Source of the DNA: Asparagopsis taxiformis | Taxonomy: Eukaryota > Rhodophyta > Florideophyceae > Bonnemaisoniales > Bonnemaisoniaceae | DNA: 64,000 nucleotides | Assembly: GCA_030407315.1 (NCBI GenBank) | Contig: JALQPE010001992.1 | Location: forward strand, 1-64,000 | Reading direction: 5' to 3' | Shown: one piece after another, positions 35,290-44,191 of the stretch | Position numbering within the stretch: the stretch's first letter is position 1 | Layout: each line of letters opens with the position of its first letter | Translations under genes and position numbers: made by a program | The notes under the pieces: generated by a model | The model's input: the letters and a program-made list of their open reading frames with translations, nothing else | Databases searched by the model: none | What the model was told of the DNA's origin: nothing

Positions 35290-36962
35290 TCAATGTACGT
35301 TGGATTTTAGCCGTGCCCGCATCTGACGCAATCCCCTCGTCTCGTTCAGTAACCGGAGACGTGAATGTCTTAGAGCTAGCCACTTCGCATGTCTCTCTTT
35401 ATCCTCTTCCTCCCTTTCCCTGCACATCCTACGGTAGTTGGCTTGTTCTGATCTCTTCCCACGACGCAACACGACCTCCTTCGCCCGCGCCACTCGTGCT
35501 TCAAATGTTATCGCCCTCTGCCGTTCACGATCTCGAAGTTAATTCATCACATCAATGTCAGTAAGCAAGACACCGCTTGCACTGTTTATTGTGCCGCTAT
35601 GAAGTACCTCTCCATCCGATCGGAGTAAATTGCGACTGCTTTTCATCTTCTCAACCAAAGATTTGAATGAAATAAACGCATCTTATTGATCACTGTATCC
35701 GTCATAGTTAGATATGCCTGAACAAGAAATTACCTCATGAATAACATCTTTCCTTTGCTGACACCACAAACCGATACCACGAAAACCGTTCACTATGTTA
35801 TTGTACGTGACAGACTTCTTGTAAGCCTCATGAACAATCTCACAGAGCGTGTACACGTCGTTTCTCTGCTCTTTAGAGGTAGATAGTGACCTTTTGTTGA
35901 ACTCATTCCCAACAAAAGTTTTGAATGGCGAAAAGACGGCATAATCTAGTACTTGCGTACGATTACTTGTGTGGGATGGCATTCCAACTACCACAATTCT
36001 ATTCTGATGCAATATTTGTAGCTCTTTGTAACATACGTGAGCCCCATAACCGTCCAGTGTCAGCACAATATTGCGGTACCGGCGTCGTAGTGCTTTTGTT
36101 TCGTCAACAAAGTGCATTGCCCATTGGAAAAATATGTTGGAATCCATTCCAGCAGGATCCCGGTAGCACACCATAGCATTGAGTGGAAGGAAGTCTGCTG
36201 GTGTTTGTTTTGTACCGTCTGGCAGGACACGAAACTTTGCCCTCTTTCCTTGCAGAATGACGACTGGGCTCCATGACTTTCCATCTGCAGAAACAACCGG
36301 CATGATAGTGACATGTTGTGCGTTTGCAGCCCACTGAAGCTCCATTGAATTGCTTCTTGAACCTTTCGTATGTTCAAAAATAGCCTTTGCCCTTCCCCTT
36401 CTCCGATTCTGGGTACTAATCCCACTCTCATCTAGGTTGAATATCTGCTCTGCACTACAAATATGATATTCCTTGTAGATTTGATGCATCCGAGCGAAAT
36501 GTTGCGCAATGTTCTGTGGTGACATTGCACGTGCTCTGAGGCACTCTAGATTTTCTCTTCGTTTCAACGTCAAGCATTCATGACGCTTGAGAAAATTACG
36601 TACAAACACATCACCTGGAACCCCGTTTTTCCAACCAATACGCTCACGCCTTGATGAAGGTAGGTTGCGTACAAATACACCGACCATCTCCTTGTAACAC
36701 TGTCTTGATAATGGAGTACTTTTCCTGGAGAACTCCCTCACAGCGCGTGATATCTCCGCCTCCTCATCCTCTCGAAGAATCGGCTTCCGCCCTCGCTGCT
36801 CCCTGTCCAAACAAAGTTCTCCCCGCAAATACCTTTGAAGCTGCGAGTTCGACACACCGAATGAAAGAGCTGCTTTTCGAATCGAGTAGTTTTGCTCGCA
36901 GATTGCACGCGCTGCTGCACGAAATAATGGCGCTTGAGATGCTGCAGATTTTTTTGAGCCAT
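35290..36962 (-). pseudogene. Pogo/DDE_1-type transposase, inactivated
   Basis: One frame shows an N-terminal Psq-type helix-turn-helix (IRKAALSFGVSNSQLQRYL) and a DDE_1 catalytic core with FNLDESGI, then LTLDGYGAH and LDYAVFSPFK, the three expected acidic positions. The frame from the only sensible ATG (36962) does not match the domain frame: a run of seven A (36951-36957) must differ by one base. Downstream, the same frame passes through TAA at 35683-35685 and TAA at 35539-35541, yet continues to encode a coherent Arg/Glu-rich C-terminal tail to 35290. Two in-frame stops and the start-proximal shift make it a pseudogene. No terminal inverted repeats found. Confidence 0.7.
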
Positions 36963-37039
36963 TCAGTAACCGTTAATTTATCCGAGGCAACCGAAACGAA
37001 AGAATGGGATGTTTGGTAAGGACGGGAGGGATATTCCAC

Positions 37040-37490
37040 CTACCCTGCAGTGTTCCATCATGAATGGGGTGAGTGTATGTGAAAGAAGGGCCGTTGGAAC
37101 GATTGGCGAGCTCAAAAACCATCTATCTATTACCGTTTCAGCGATATACGGTGATTCTCATGTTTCGCGGGAAAGTTTAGAGCAAAGCGCTCAAAATATA
37201 ATGAAAAAGATGACCCATATTAGGTCGCTGACCCAAAATAACACGCCAGGTGATATGTGTAGCGCCGGATACGGTGTGGCGCCCCTCAATGAGGTGCTAC
37301 TTGTACACAATCCATAACCTGGCAGCGCCGTACCGGAACCAATTCCCAAGGCCACGTGTAGCTTACAATAGGTACGGAACGTTTCGAGAATCCCGTGCCC
37401 CTTGAATAACGATCCATGGATGATACACTCCAGCCCGCATGATGCAGTCTGGTACCGGTAGATATATTTTTTCTTTGCTACAGGCGGTGG
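37040..37490. other. Spacer between the two DNA transposons
   Basis: No gene or repeat recognised. Confidence 0.35.
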
Positions 37491-37492
37491 TA

Positions 37493-37702
37493 CAGTGCGC
37501 GAAATTTTAATGTCACACCACTCATGACCATGGCAATTGCACTGATTCGTTCCGCTTCAACAAAGCACAGTACATGGTTCCCTTCCCCATAACGGTCAGA
37601 ATACAATGCATGCAACGGATTCATTGCGGCGCCCCTCATTATCCATCTATGTGCCAATATTGGTGCGAAATTTTATTGTCGGCGCGAAATCTTATACAGA
37701 CA
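37493..37702 (+). repeat. Left 210-bp terminal inverted repeat
   Basis: Pairs with 38852-39061 end to end. It contains two GCGCGAAAT(T/C)TTA-like boxes, one at each end of the repeat, as in elements with two transposase-binding sites per TIR. Confidence 0.85.
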
Positions 37703-37826
37703 CAAACTATTGTGGATCCTAAAGCTCACCAAAATGTCAGCTTCAACCTCCCAAACTTTGCACATATAATGCTTGCACTGTTTCCTATGGAATCCAACTG
37801 TTGCAATAGCATTACGAAAACCCCAA

Positions 37827-38822
37827 ATGCCACGTGGGCGTCAACTGAATGATGCTGAGAAGGCTGCAATAGTGGCTCACCATCACCACGGAATGAGTCA
37901 TGGTGAGATTGCATCTGAGATTGGACGCTGCAGGACTACCGTGCAAAAGTTTTTAGCCCGTCCGAAAGTATCTCAACAACGCAAATGGGTGGCTAGGAAC
38001 AAAAAGGTGACCGATGCTGCTAAAAGAGCTTTATTACGTGAAGCTTGTAAGGGTGAAATGAGTGCTGCCGAACTGAAAAAACATTTCAAACTGGACATAG
38101 GCGTGCGAGGAGTCCAGCAGATACTAAGCGCGGTACCATACTTGAGGTACGAGAGAATGAAAAAGGCCTGCTTCATGCTTAAAAGACATAAAGAAATGAG
38201 GCTAGAATGGGCAAGGCATCATTTGGAGTCGGGTACAGTTTGGCGTCGACACATCTTCACAGATGAAAAAAAGTTTAATGTTGACGGCCCTGATGGCCTA
38301 GCATGCTACTGGCATGACTTGAGGAAGGAGCCTGCGATATTTTCGAAGCGACAGCAGGGAGGGAAATCTCTGATGATTTGGGGAGCAGTTTCTTACAAAG
38401 ATTTGTCTGACCTTGACATTTTAGACGGTAATGTAGACTCTGCACGGTATTGCCAAACACTTAATGAAACTCTCCTACCGTTAACACGGAAGCATCATCA
38501 AAATAATTGGAAGTTGGTTCATGATGGTGCTAGTGTCCACAGGTCAAATGAGACAAAACGTTGGCTTTCAGATAATGATGTGGATGTATTGGAGTGGCCA
38601 GCAAAAAGTCCAGACCTCAATATCATTGAAAATGTTTGGGGTATTCTTGTAAGGAAGGTTTACGCCGGATGCAGGCAGTTCAATGGGCTTCGCGAGCTCG
38701 CAGATGCAATCTTAGAGGCATGGAATGAGATAGAAGTATCAACGGTAAGAAAACTATACGATTCTATTCCCAAACGTCTTCTTGGTGTGATAGAAAACAA
38801 GGGTGGGCCTACAAAGTACTAG
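37827..38822 (+). CDS. Tc1/mariner transposase (DD34E)
   Basis: 331 residues from the Met at 37827. A longer frame starts at 37773, but MPRGRQLNDAEKAAIVAHH is the typical start. N-terminal half: two helix-turn-helix units (MSHGEIASEIGRCRTTVQKF is the first). Catalytic core: FTDEKKFNVDGPDG (first Asp), VHDGASVHRS (second Asp) and SPDLNIIENVWG (Glu, 34 residues after the second Asp). Length and motif order are those of a full Tc1-like enzyme, which excises and inserts the element at TA. No internal stop or frameshift is present, so it may be active. Confidence 0.9.
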   Translation: MPRGRQLNDAEKAAIVAHHHHGMSHGEIASEIGRCRTTVQKFLARPKVSQQRKWVARNKKVTDAAKRALLREACKGEMSAAELKKHFKLDIGVRGVQQILSAVPYLRYERMKKACFMLKRHKEMRLEWARHHLESGTVWRRHIFTDEKKFNVDGPDGLACYWHDLRKEPAIFSKRQQGGKSLMIWGAVSYKDLSDLDILDGNVDSARYCQTLNETLLPLTRKHHQNNWKLVHDGASVHRSNETKRWLSDNDVDVLEWPAKSPDLNIIENVWGILVRKVYAGCRQFNGLRELADAILEAWNEIEVSTVRKLYDSIPKRLLGVIENKGGPTKY

Positions 38823-38851
38823 TCACACTATAAACATTCTTTGAAATATGC

Positions 38852-39061
38852 TGTCTGTATAAGATTTCGCGCCGACAATAAAATTTCGCACCAATATTGG
38901 CACATAGATGGATAATGAGGGGCGCCGCAATGAATCCGTTGCATGCATTGTATTCTGACCGTTATGGGGAAGGGAACCATGCACTGTGCTTTGTTGAAGC
39001 GGAACGAAGCAGTGCAATTGCCATGGTCATGAGTGGTGTGACATTAAAATTTCGCGCACTG
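38852..39061 (-). repeat. Right 210-bp terminal inverted repeat
   Basis: Reverse complement of 37493-37702. Confidence 0.85.
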
Positions 39062-39359
39062 TACCTCGTTCTTCCAAGTTCTTCTGAAGGTGCAGCGAGA
39101 CAAGTATGAACAATTCTTTTTTAAAAATGTTCAAACCTGTCTCTTGGTCTCATACAAACCATCCATTCTGCTTGGAAGATGGCGGAGTTAGTTTGCTCTA
39201 GGGCCCATTTTGTACACCAATGTACATCAACTTTCCAGCAATTTCACGTCCTTGTTGACTGTGAACAGCTCCATACATGTATGTTAAGTCAGCTTTCCCT
39301 TTAGTCTGTTCACCTCGTGATCAGACAACTTGACTTACTTGCCAATCAAGCACTTCACC

Positions 39360-40907
39360 ATGAAGATCGATTTTCTCACTACCTTTCTGCTCACCTCCCT
39401 CGCACTTTGCGCCTTCTCCCAGCCACCACCTTCCAATGGCACACAGTCAGCGCAATTTCCACCAGAACTGGCTTCCGTCCTTCTTCCAGACTTCAACACA
39501 TTAGGCCAAGCTAATGATGCTGCCGCTGCCCTTTTTTCTAATGTGATATTTCGCGTTCAGACTCCAATAGCCGTTCGTTACGCTCTCATTGTAGCCGTGG
39601 CTACTTATCAAGTGCGTGCCGGATGTCATCCAGTCGCTCTCTCATTCTTCGGCAAAAAGGATAACATTCCCCCCGCCCTTTGTGAGGTTGGTCCAATGGC
39701 AGCTACTACCGCCTATGCTTATTACAGGTCTGTTCTCCTCGAATTCCCTCAAGAGGCTTCTGCTTATGCGCAAGTTCTTGTAGAGAATGGCCTCAACCCT
39801 TTCGATGACTCTACAGACCTTACCTCACCACTAGGGTGGGGTAACGTTCTGGGATCCGCCGTTGCAAACTTCTTCGCACAAGATGGATGGAACTCTCTCG
39901 GCGATGCTACCCGCACCAACAACCGCCGTCAGTTTGAAGATTCAACAGATTACACTCCAGTGAACCATGCCGATTTAGAACCATTCGAGCTCATCAAGCC
40001 CCTGCGATGGCAACCACTGACACAATCGATTGATTCGCGCGGGCTGTTTGGATCTCAGAAGCATGTTACGCCGCATATTGGATTGACATCTACTCCGCTG
40101 GTGTTATCGAAGGAGGATTTTGAGGCTAGGGAAGTAGAAGGGCCGTATAAGAGTCCGAACAAGTTGAAGCAGCTCACGGCAGAAGATAGGAAGAAGGTGA
40201 TGGGGTATATTGATGAGCTATTTGAGATATCTCGGAATTTGACTCCACTTCAGATTGGAAGAGCATTCTATTGGGACAATAAGTTCCTATCTTTAGGAAC
40301 TTTCATTGGGTTCTATGCCAATGCGATTGGCTTCGACAGCTTCACTGTCGATAGACTGGCGGTGGGAGAAATGCTAGCACAGTATGACGCAGTATTGATA
40401 GCATGGAAGGAGAAGAGACGTCATGATCTTGTGCGGCCGTCAACCATGATCCGGCGACTACGCAATGGTACCCGAATCAATGTGCTGGTCAACGCGTTTC
40501 GAGGGGTTGGAAATATTGATGCGTCAGAATGGGAGCCATTGGTCACTACACAGCCGCATTCTGAATTTCCGTCTGCATCAGCAACAATATGCACAGCATC
40601 ACTAGAGCATCTGGAAGTTGCGCTGAGGGATATTGTAGGGCCAAATGGAACTATACCACCGTACCAGTTCACTTTCACACCTTTATTTTTCCCGTTCTTC
40701 AACGAGCCAATTGTTAGTACTTTCCCCAATTTGAGGGCAGCTGCTAAGAACTGTGGACAATCTCGTTTGTTCGCAGGGGTACACTTCCCGCCATCAGTGC
40801 CTGCTGGAAACAAGTTGGGAAGTGGCATTGGCAGGGCGGCGTTTGAGCACGTGTCAGATCTGGTGGCAGGTCGTGTACCAAAGAATTGTGTGAGATGCCA
40901 GTCGTAA
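39360..40907 (+). CDS. Secreted vanadium-haloperoxidase-like protein, catalytic His missing
   Basis: 515 residues from the Met at 39360, starting with a signal peptide (MKIDFLTTFLLTSLALCAFS). It resembles the vanadium haloperoxidase/PAP2 family, which binds vanadate or phosphate and, as haloperoxidase, oxidises halides with hydrogen peroxide. Motif 1 is present as K352-x6-R359-P360. Motif 3 is present as SRLFAGVHF with R469 and H475, the spacing of the vanadate-ligating His in known enzymes. Motif 2, normally PSGH, reads P404-S-A-S, so the acid-base His is lacking. The protein may be catalytically altered, or a ligand-binding paralogue. Six Cys residues suit a secreted protein. No intron. The gene follows the Tc1 element by 300 bp. 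Confidence 0.7.
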   Translation: MKIDFLTTFLLTSLALCAFSQPPPSNGTQSAQFPPELASVLLPDFNTLGQANDAAAALFSNVIFRVQTPIAVRYALIVAVATYQVRAGCHPVALSFFGKKDNIPPALCEVGPMAATTAYAYYRSVLLEFPQEASAYAQVLVENGLNPFDDSTDLTSPLGWGNVLGSAVANFFAQDGWNSLGDATRTNNRRQFEDSTDYTPVNHADLEPFELIKPLRWQPLTQSIDSRGLFGSQKHVTPHIGLTSTPLVLSKEDFEAREVEGPYKSPNKLKQLTAEDRKKVMGYIDELFEISRNLTPLQIGRAFYWDNKFLSLGTFIGFYANAIGFDSFTVDRLAVGEMLAQYDAVLIAWKEKRRHDLVRPSTMIRRLRNGTRINVLVNAFRGVGNIDASEWEPLVTTQPHSEFPSASATICTASLEHLEVALRDIVGPNGTIPPYQFTFTPLFFPFFNEPIVSTFPNLRAAAKNCGQSRLFAGVHFPPSVPAGNKLGSGIGRAAFEHVSDLVAGRVPKNCVRCQS

Positions 40908-41114
40908 AATGAATTAAAAATTGCGTAGACCTTTGATTGGTAGTCTCGAAAGATCTGGACGAAACGCATCATGGTCCATATAGGAACCAGCAATGATGTT
41001 CGGATATGACAATGTCCATCATCGCGCGAACAAAAAAAACGACGACCGTCACAACTCTTCATCACAACCGTGCCGTCCCAGTGGTAGCATATCAATTCAA
41101 GATCACCCGACACT

Positions 41115-42203
41115 ATGGACAAAGCCACCTTGCCAGACATTGCCGATCTGTTGAGTGCCACTATCGGGCCTTCAACGCGTAATGCCACATGTGCAGCCAT
41201 TGCAGGCTGTTCCGGAGGTGAAGCTGGCGCTGACTTACGCCACCTTCTCGGAACAACCAAGTCAGGGGAAACAATTATTCGAAGGCTTCTGATTCTATGT
41301 GGAGACTCTAATTGCGCCAGATTGGCCTTATCTGCATTAGTCAATATATCTGAAGGTGAACATGCAGCGGAAACAATGACCAGAGCTGGTGCCGTGGAGC
41401 GTTGCACCGAAGCACTTCTGGACCCAGAGCAGCGTCATTTTGCTCATTTCTACTCGGGTCTCCTCTCGAACATAACTCGTTTCCCATTTGGTGTTGATGC
41501 GCTCGTGAGCAAGGGGAAAGGAACAGCCGCCGCGCAAGTATCCATCAACACTTTGTTTCGTTTGGTTACTATTATCGACCGAATTCCAAACGTACTGTGG
41601 ATGTCCAATGCATGTTCGACCCCTGAAGGCAGAGCTGCTCTTTTGCTTAAGGGAAACAGATCCTCAGCGTCAGTAGAGAGCCAGTCAAATCACCGGGATC
41701 CATCACAGCAACCATTAACATGGTTACTTCGTTTATTGGCAAATGAGGATGATTCCACACGTCTGGCAGCCGCGTCAGCACTCCGCAATTGCGCAATGGC
41801 CACAGATTGCCATGATGTTCTTATAAATAGTACAAATGCTATTGGCACATGTCTGGCTCAACTGATGACGCCATCCCGACCGATACCATTTGAAGAAGTG
41901 AAGGATGCCCCCTTCGAAGTGAAGAACATTGCTCTCAATCCAACAAACGCGAAACCGGAGAAATTTGTTGAAATTCGTCTGTTACTGGTGGAGTCACTTC
42001 TTCTGATGTGCAAAACATTGATTGGTAGAGAGGCTTTACGAAACATGGCCGCTACTCCTGTACTTAGAGAGCGACTAGACATTGAAGAAAACCAACAAGT
42101 ACGTGACGTGATAGAAAATCTCATGGGCAGGATTGCCGCGATAGAAGATGGTGAAGCTCCCGAAGGCATTCTTGGAGAAAACATATCCATTATTCAAACT
42201 TGA
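41115..42203 (+). CDS. HGH1: HGH1-like protein (armadillo-type eEF2 folding factor)
   Basis: 362 residues, all-helical with armadillo-like repeats (CARLALSALVNISEG, TRLAAASALRNCAM). The C-terminal block EIRLLLVESLLLMCKTLIG with REALRNMAATPVLRE is the signature of the HGH1/FAM203 family. HGH1 is a cytosolic chaperone cofactor that helps fold elongation factor 2 with the TRiC chaperonin, and its length matches the family. Single exon. It ends 36 bp from the stop of the convergent EAF6 gene, so the 3' ends must overlap at RNA level. Confidence 0.75.
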   Translation: MDKATLPDIADLLSATIGPSTRNATCAAIAGCSGGEAGADLRHLLGTTKSGETIIRRLLILCGDSNCARLALSALVNISEGEHAAETMTRAGAVERCTEALLDPEQRHFAHFYSGLLSNITRFPFGVDALVSKGKGTAAAQVSINTLFRLVTIIDRIPNVLWMSNACSTPEGRAALLLKGNRSSASVESQSNHRDPSQQPLTWLLRLLANEDDSTRLAAASALRNCAMATDCHDVLINSTNAIGTCLAQLMTPSRPIPFEEVKDAPFEVKNIALNPTNAKPEKFVEIRLLLVESLLLMCKTLIGREALRNMAATPVLRERLDIEENQQVRDVIENLMGRIAAIEDGEAPEGILGENISIIQT

Positions 42204-42239
42204 CGGAAATTGTTCTCTCATGTATTTTCTGTGTAACCA

Positions 42240-43073
42240 TTACCTCTTTTTTTTCTTCTTCAACGCACTCGGTCGTTTAACGTTAATAGCATCTGGGTTC
42301 TCGCGGCGAAAGTTAGAAGTAGACGAGCTCAAGCTAAATATTCTGTCACTAGGGCGCGATTTGCGATGCTTCGGGCCCCCTGTGGCCGTACCGCTTCCGT
42401 TACCTGTTGCAGTTTTTTCCGACTTGTCGACACGCCTGACAAAGCCGTCCCATCCGCGCATGACATTGCCATGGGCCCATGTCTGCGCTATGTACTCCTC
42501 TTCCTGTTTTTCAATATCGGCTTCCAGTGATTGCAGTTTCTTTGCTAGTGATGTAGCAATATTTTCAAGATTGTGCTCCAAGGCGAGACGCTCGTTCGCT
42601 AATGCGTTCACTTCAGCAGCCTTCAACGCAACAAGTTTAGCAGTAGCTTTAGGATCAGTCAAGGGCTTCTTGGTCTGCAATGAGTGAGATCTTTCCCCCT
42701 CTTTTTCTACTGACGTTGTGTCTGCAGTAAGGACGTCTTTGGGCTTTTCGTTACTGGTCTTCACAAAAGTTGCGTGGGGCATTTTGGGTTTAGACGCAGC
42801 CTTTGTTTGTACTACGGGTTGTTGTTTGTCCGCTAGGTTGGCGGATAGAGCATTGCTGAGTTCTTTGTTTGTACCTTGGTGTGGTTTGGCAAGTACAGTA
42901 GGTTGCCTAATTGTAGCTGGTGTCGCGTTCTTGGGGACGGCTTTATCCTGATCAAGTTGCGTCTCTGGTGTTACGACATGAGTTTTGCTTTTTTCCACGT
43001 CTGCTGAAGTTTTCTGCCTTTTCTTATCGGGTTCGCTGGCTGCTGTCAGATCGGGAGTTAGTTCATTTTCCAT
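42240..43073 (-). CDS. EAF6: EAF6/MEAF6-like subunit of histone acetyltransferase complexes
   Basis: 277 residues. The C-terminal half holds the whole Eaf6 domain: a coiled coil (LALEHNLENIATSLAKKLQS), then EEEYIAQTWAHGNVMRGWDG, then a linker and PSDRIFSLSS, which match the conserved order in yeast Eaf6 and animal MEAF6. These small subunits sit in NuA4 and other MYST acetyltransferase complexes in the nucleus. The first 140 residues are a Lys/Thr-rich, disordered extension with KKRQK-type basic clusters that may be nuclear signals. The protein ends in a poly-Lys tail. Single exon. Confidence 0.75.
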   Translation of the reverse strand: MENELTPDLTAASEPDKKRQKTSADVEKSKTHVVTPETQLDQDKAVPKNATPATIRQPTVLAKPHQGTNKELSNALSANLADKQQPVVQTKAASKPKMPHATFVKTSNEKPKDVLTADTTSVEKEGERSHSLQTKKPLTDPKATAKLVALKAAEVNALANERLALEHNLENIATSLAKKLQSLEADIEKQEEEYIAQTWAHGNVMRGWDGFVRRVDKSEKTATGNGSGTATGGPKHRKSRPSDRIFSLSSSTSNFRRENPDAINVKRPSALKKKKKR

Positions 43074-43467
43074 TTCGAGGAATGGTGTTCATTAGTATAT
43101 TGAGAATTTTGTCAACGACCAAGTCTGGCGGTGTTTCTGAATCAAGGAAGCACAACTAGCGTTTGCAAACGACAATTGTAGAGCACAATCACGGTGCAGA
43201 TGCCGAGGACGACTCTGCAGAGTCGAGTTGATTGTCAGAGTATGCGAACACGGCTGTCAGAAAGTCGAATTTAAGTGCCAACAGTTGTTTCAAAATGAAT
43301 GGTGACAAGAGAAATTTCAAGGGATTTTGTTCAATGGCAGCCGCAGAATTTCGAACTACATCATCATTCACACATTTTTCTGCAGCTCGTCTTTATCATC
43401 CGGCGATAGATGAAGTCGTCGAGATTTGCATTTTCTCAGTGAGCGAAACTAACAAACTTGTTTCAAC

Positions 43468-44073
43468 ATGGCCTTTGTTTCATCTTCCGCTACAATTTTC
43501 AATTCCCCACTCACGCTAGGTTCCACAACATCCGTCTGTCGGCGTCGACCTCAGCGCTCCGCTTCACAACGTTTTCCAGTATGTGTGCCGACGATGACCA
43601 GCGATTCTACAGACGAGGAGGTGTCTGTTCCAATTTCATCTTTGAAGGACTTTAAAGAACAGGCAACGAATTCAGAACCAGCTGCTCCTACTGAACCGGA
43701 AGTCGATGACCGAACAGAGGCACAAAAAGAAATAGATCGTTTGCGTGCTGCTGAAAAGTTTATTACTATTGATGAAGGCAACCATGAATGTATGGCTTGC
43801 GGCTATCTTTATGAACCCGCCAAGGGAGAGAGGCAAAGCGGTATTGCTCCAGGTACTGCCTTCGAAGATCTACCAGATTCTTTTATATGCCCTGCCTGTA
43901 GGTCACCGAAGAAATCCTTTGTACCAAAGAAAAAAGTTATCGCTGGATTCGCAGACAACCAAAAGTATGGTTTCGGCAGCAATAGTTTAACTGGCGGGCA
44001 AAAAAATGCTCTCATATTTGGAGGATTAGCGTTCTTCTTCCTCCTCTTGCTCTCTGGTTATGCCCTCAATTAA
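43468..44073 (+). CDS. Plastid membrane-anchored rubredoxin (RBD1-like)
   Basis: 201 residues. Residues 1-40 are Ser/Thr/Arg-rich without acidic residues, like a plastid transit peptide. An acidic linker follows. The rubredoxin fold is at about 105-155 with the four iron ligands in CMACGYLYEP and CPACRSPKK, plus the usual GIAPGTAFEDLP loop. A C-terminal membrane helix (about 178-200) anchors it. Thylakoid rubredoxins of this layout (RBD1/RubA) are needed for photosystem II assembly, so this gene marks the organism as photosynthetic. It lies between EAF6 and MED15, with 118 bp to the latter's stop. Confidence 0.8.
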   Translation: MAFVSSSATIFNSPLTLGSTTSVCRRRPQRSASQRFPVCVPTMTSDSTDEEVSVPISSLKDFKEQATNSEPAAPTEPEVDDRTEAQKEIDRLRAAEKFITIDEGNHECMACGYLYEPAKGERQSGIAPGTAFEDLPDSFICPACRSPKKSFVPKKKVIAGFADNQKYGFGSNSLTGGQKNALIFGGLAFFFLLLLSGYALN

Positions 44074-44191
44074 TCTTAGTATCAGCTCTATTTTGACGAC
44101 TGAAATGCTGGTAGCAAGTTGCGACATGATAAAGCTACAAGACACACTACATTTACAAAACATTCAACTCATACAGGAAACAATTATTCTC

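Larger units (their letters stand above)
37493..39061 (+). mobile_element. Tc1/mariner-type transposon, apparently complete
   Basis: Both ends read CAGTGCGCGAAATTTTAATG inward and are flanked by a TA on each side (37491-37492 and 39062-39063), the duplication expected for this superfamily. The inverted repeats are 210 bp (37493-37702 and 38852-39061) with almost no differences. A single uninterrupted transposase gene lies between them. Confidence 0.9.

Noticed and set aside
35290..35493. Separate small Arg/Glu-rich gene
   Set aside because: It is in the same frame as the pogo transposase and reads as its C-terminal tail after two premature stops.
40421..41407. 328-codon minus-strand frame spanning the haloperoxidase 3' end and HGH1 start
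   Set aside because: Antisense shadow; both plus-strand genes are supported by family motifs.
43189..43371. 60-codon minus-strand frame between EAF6 and the rubredoxin gene
   Set aside because: Looks mildly protein-like, but it overlaps the likely promoters of both neighbours and matches nothing I know.
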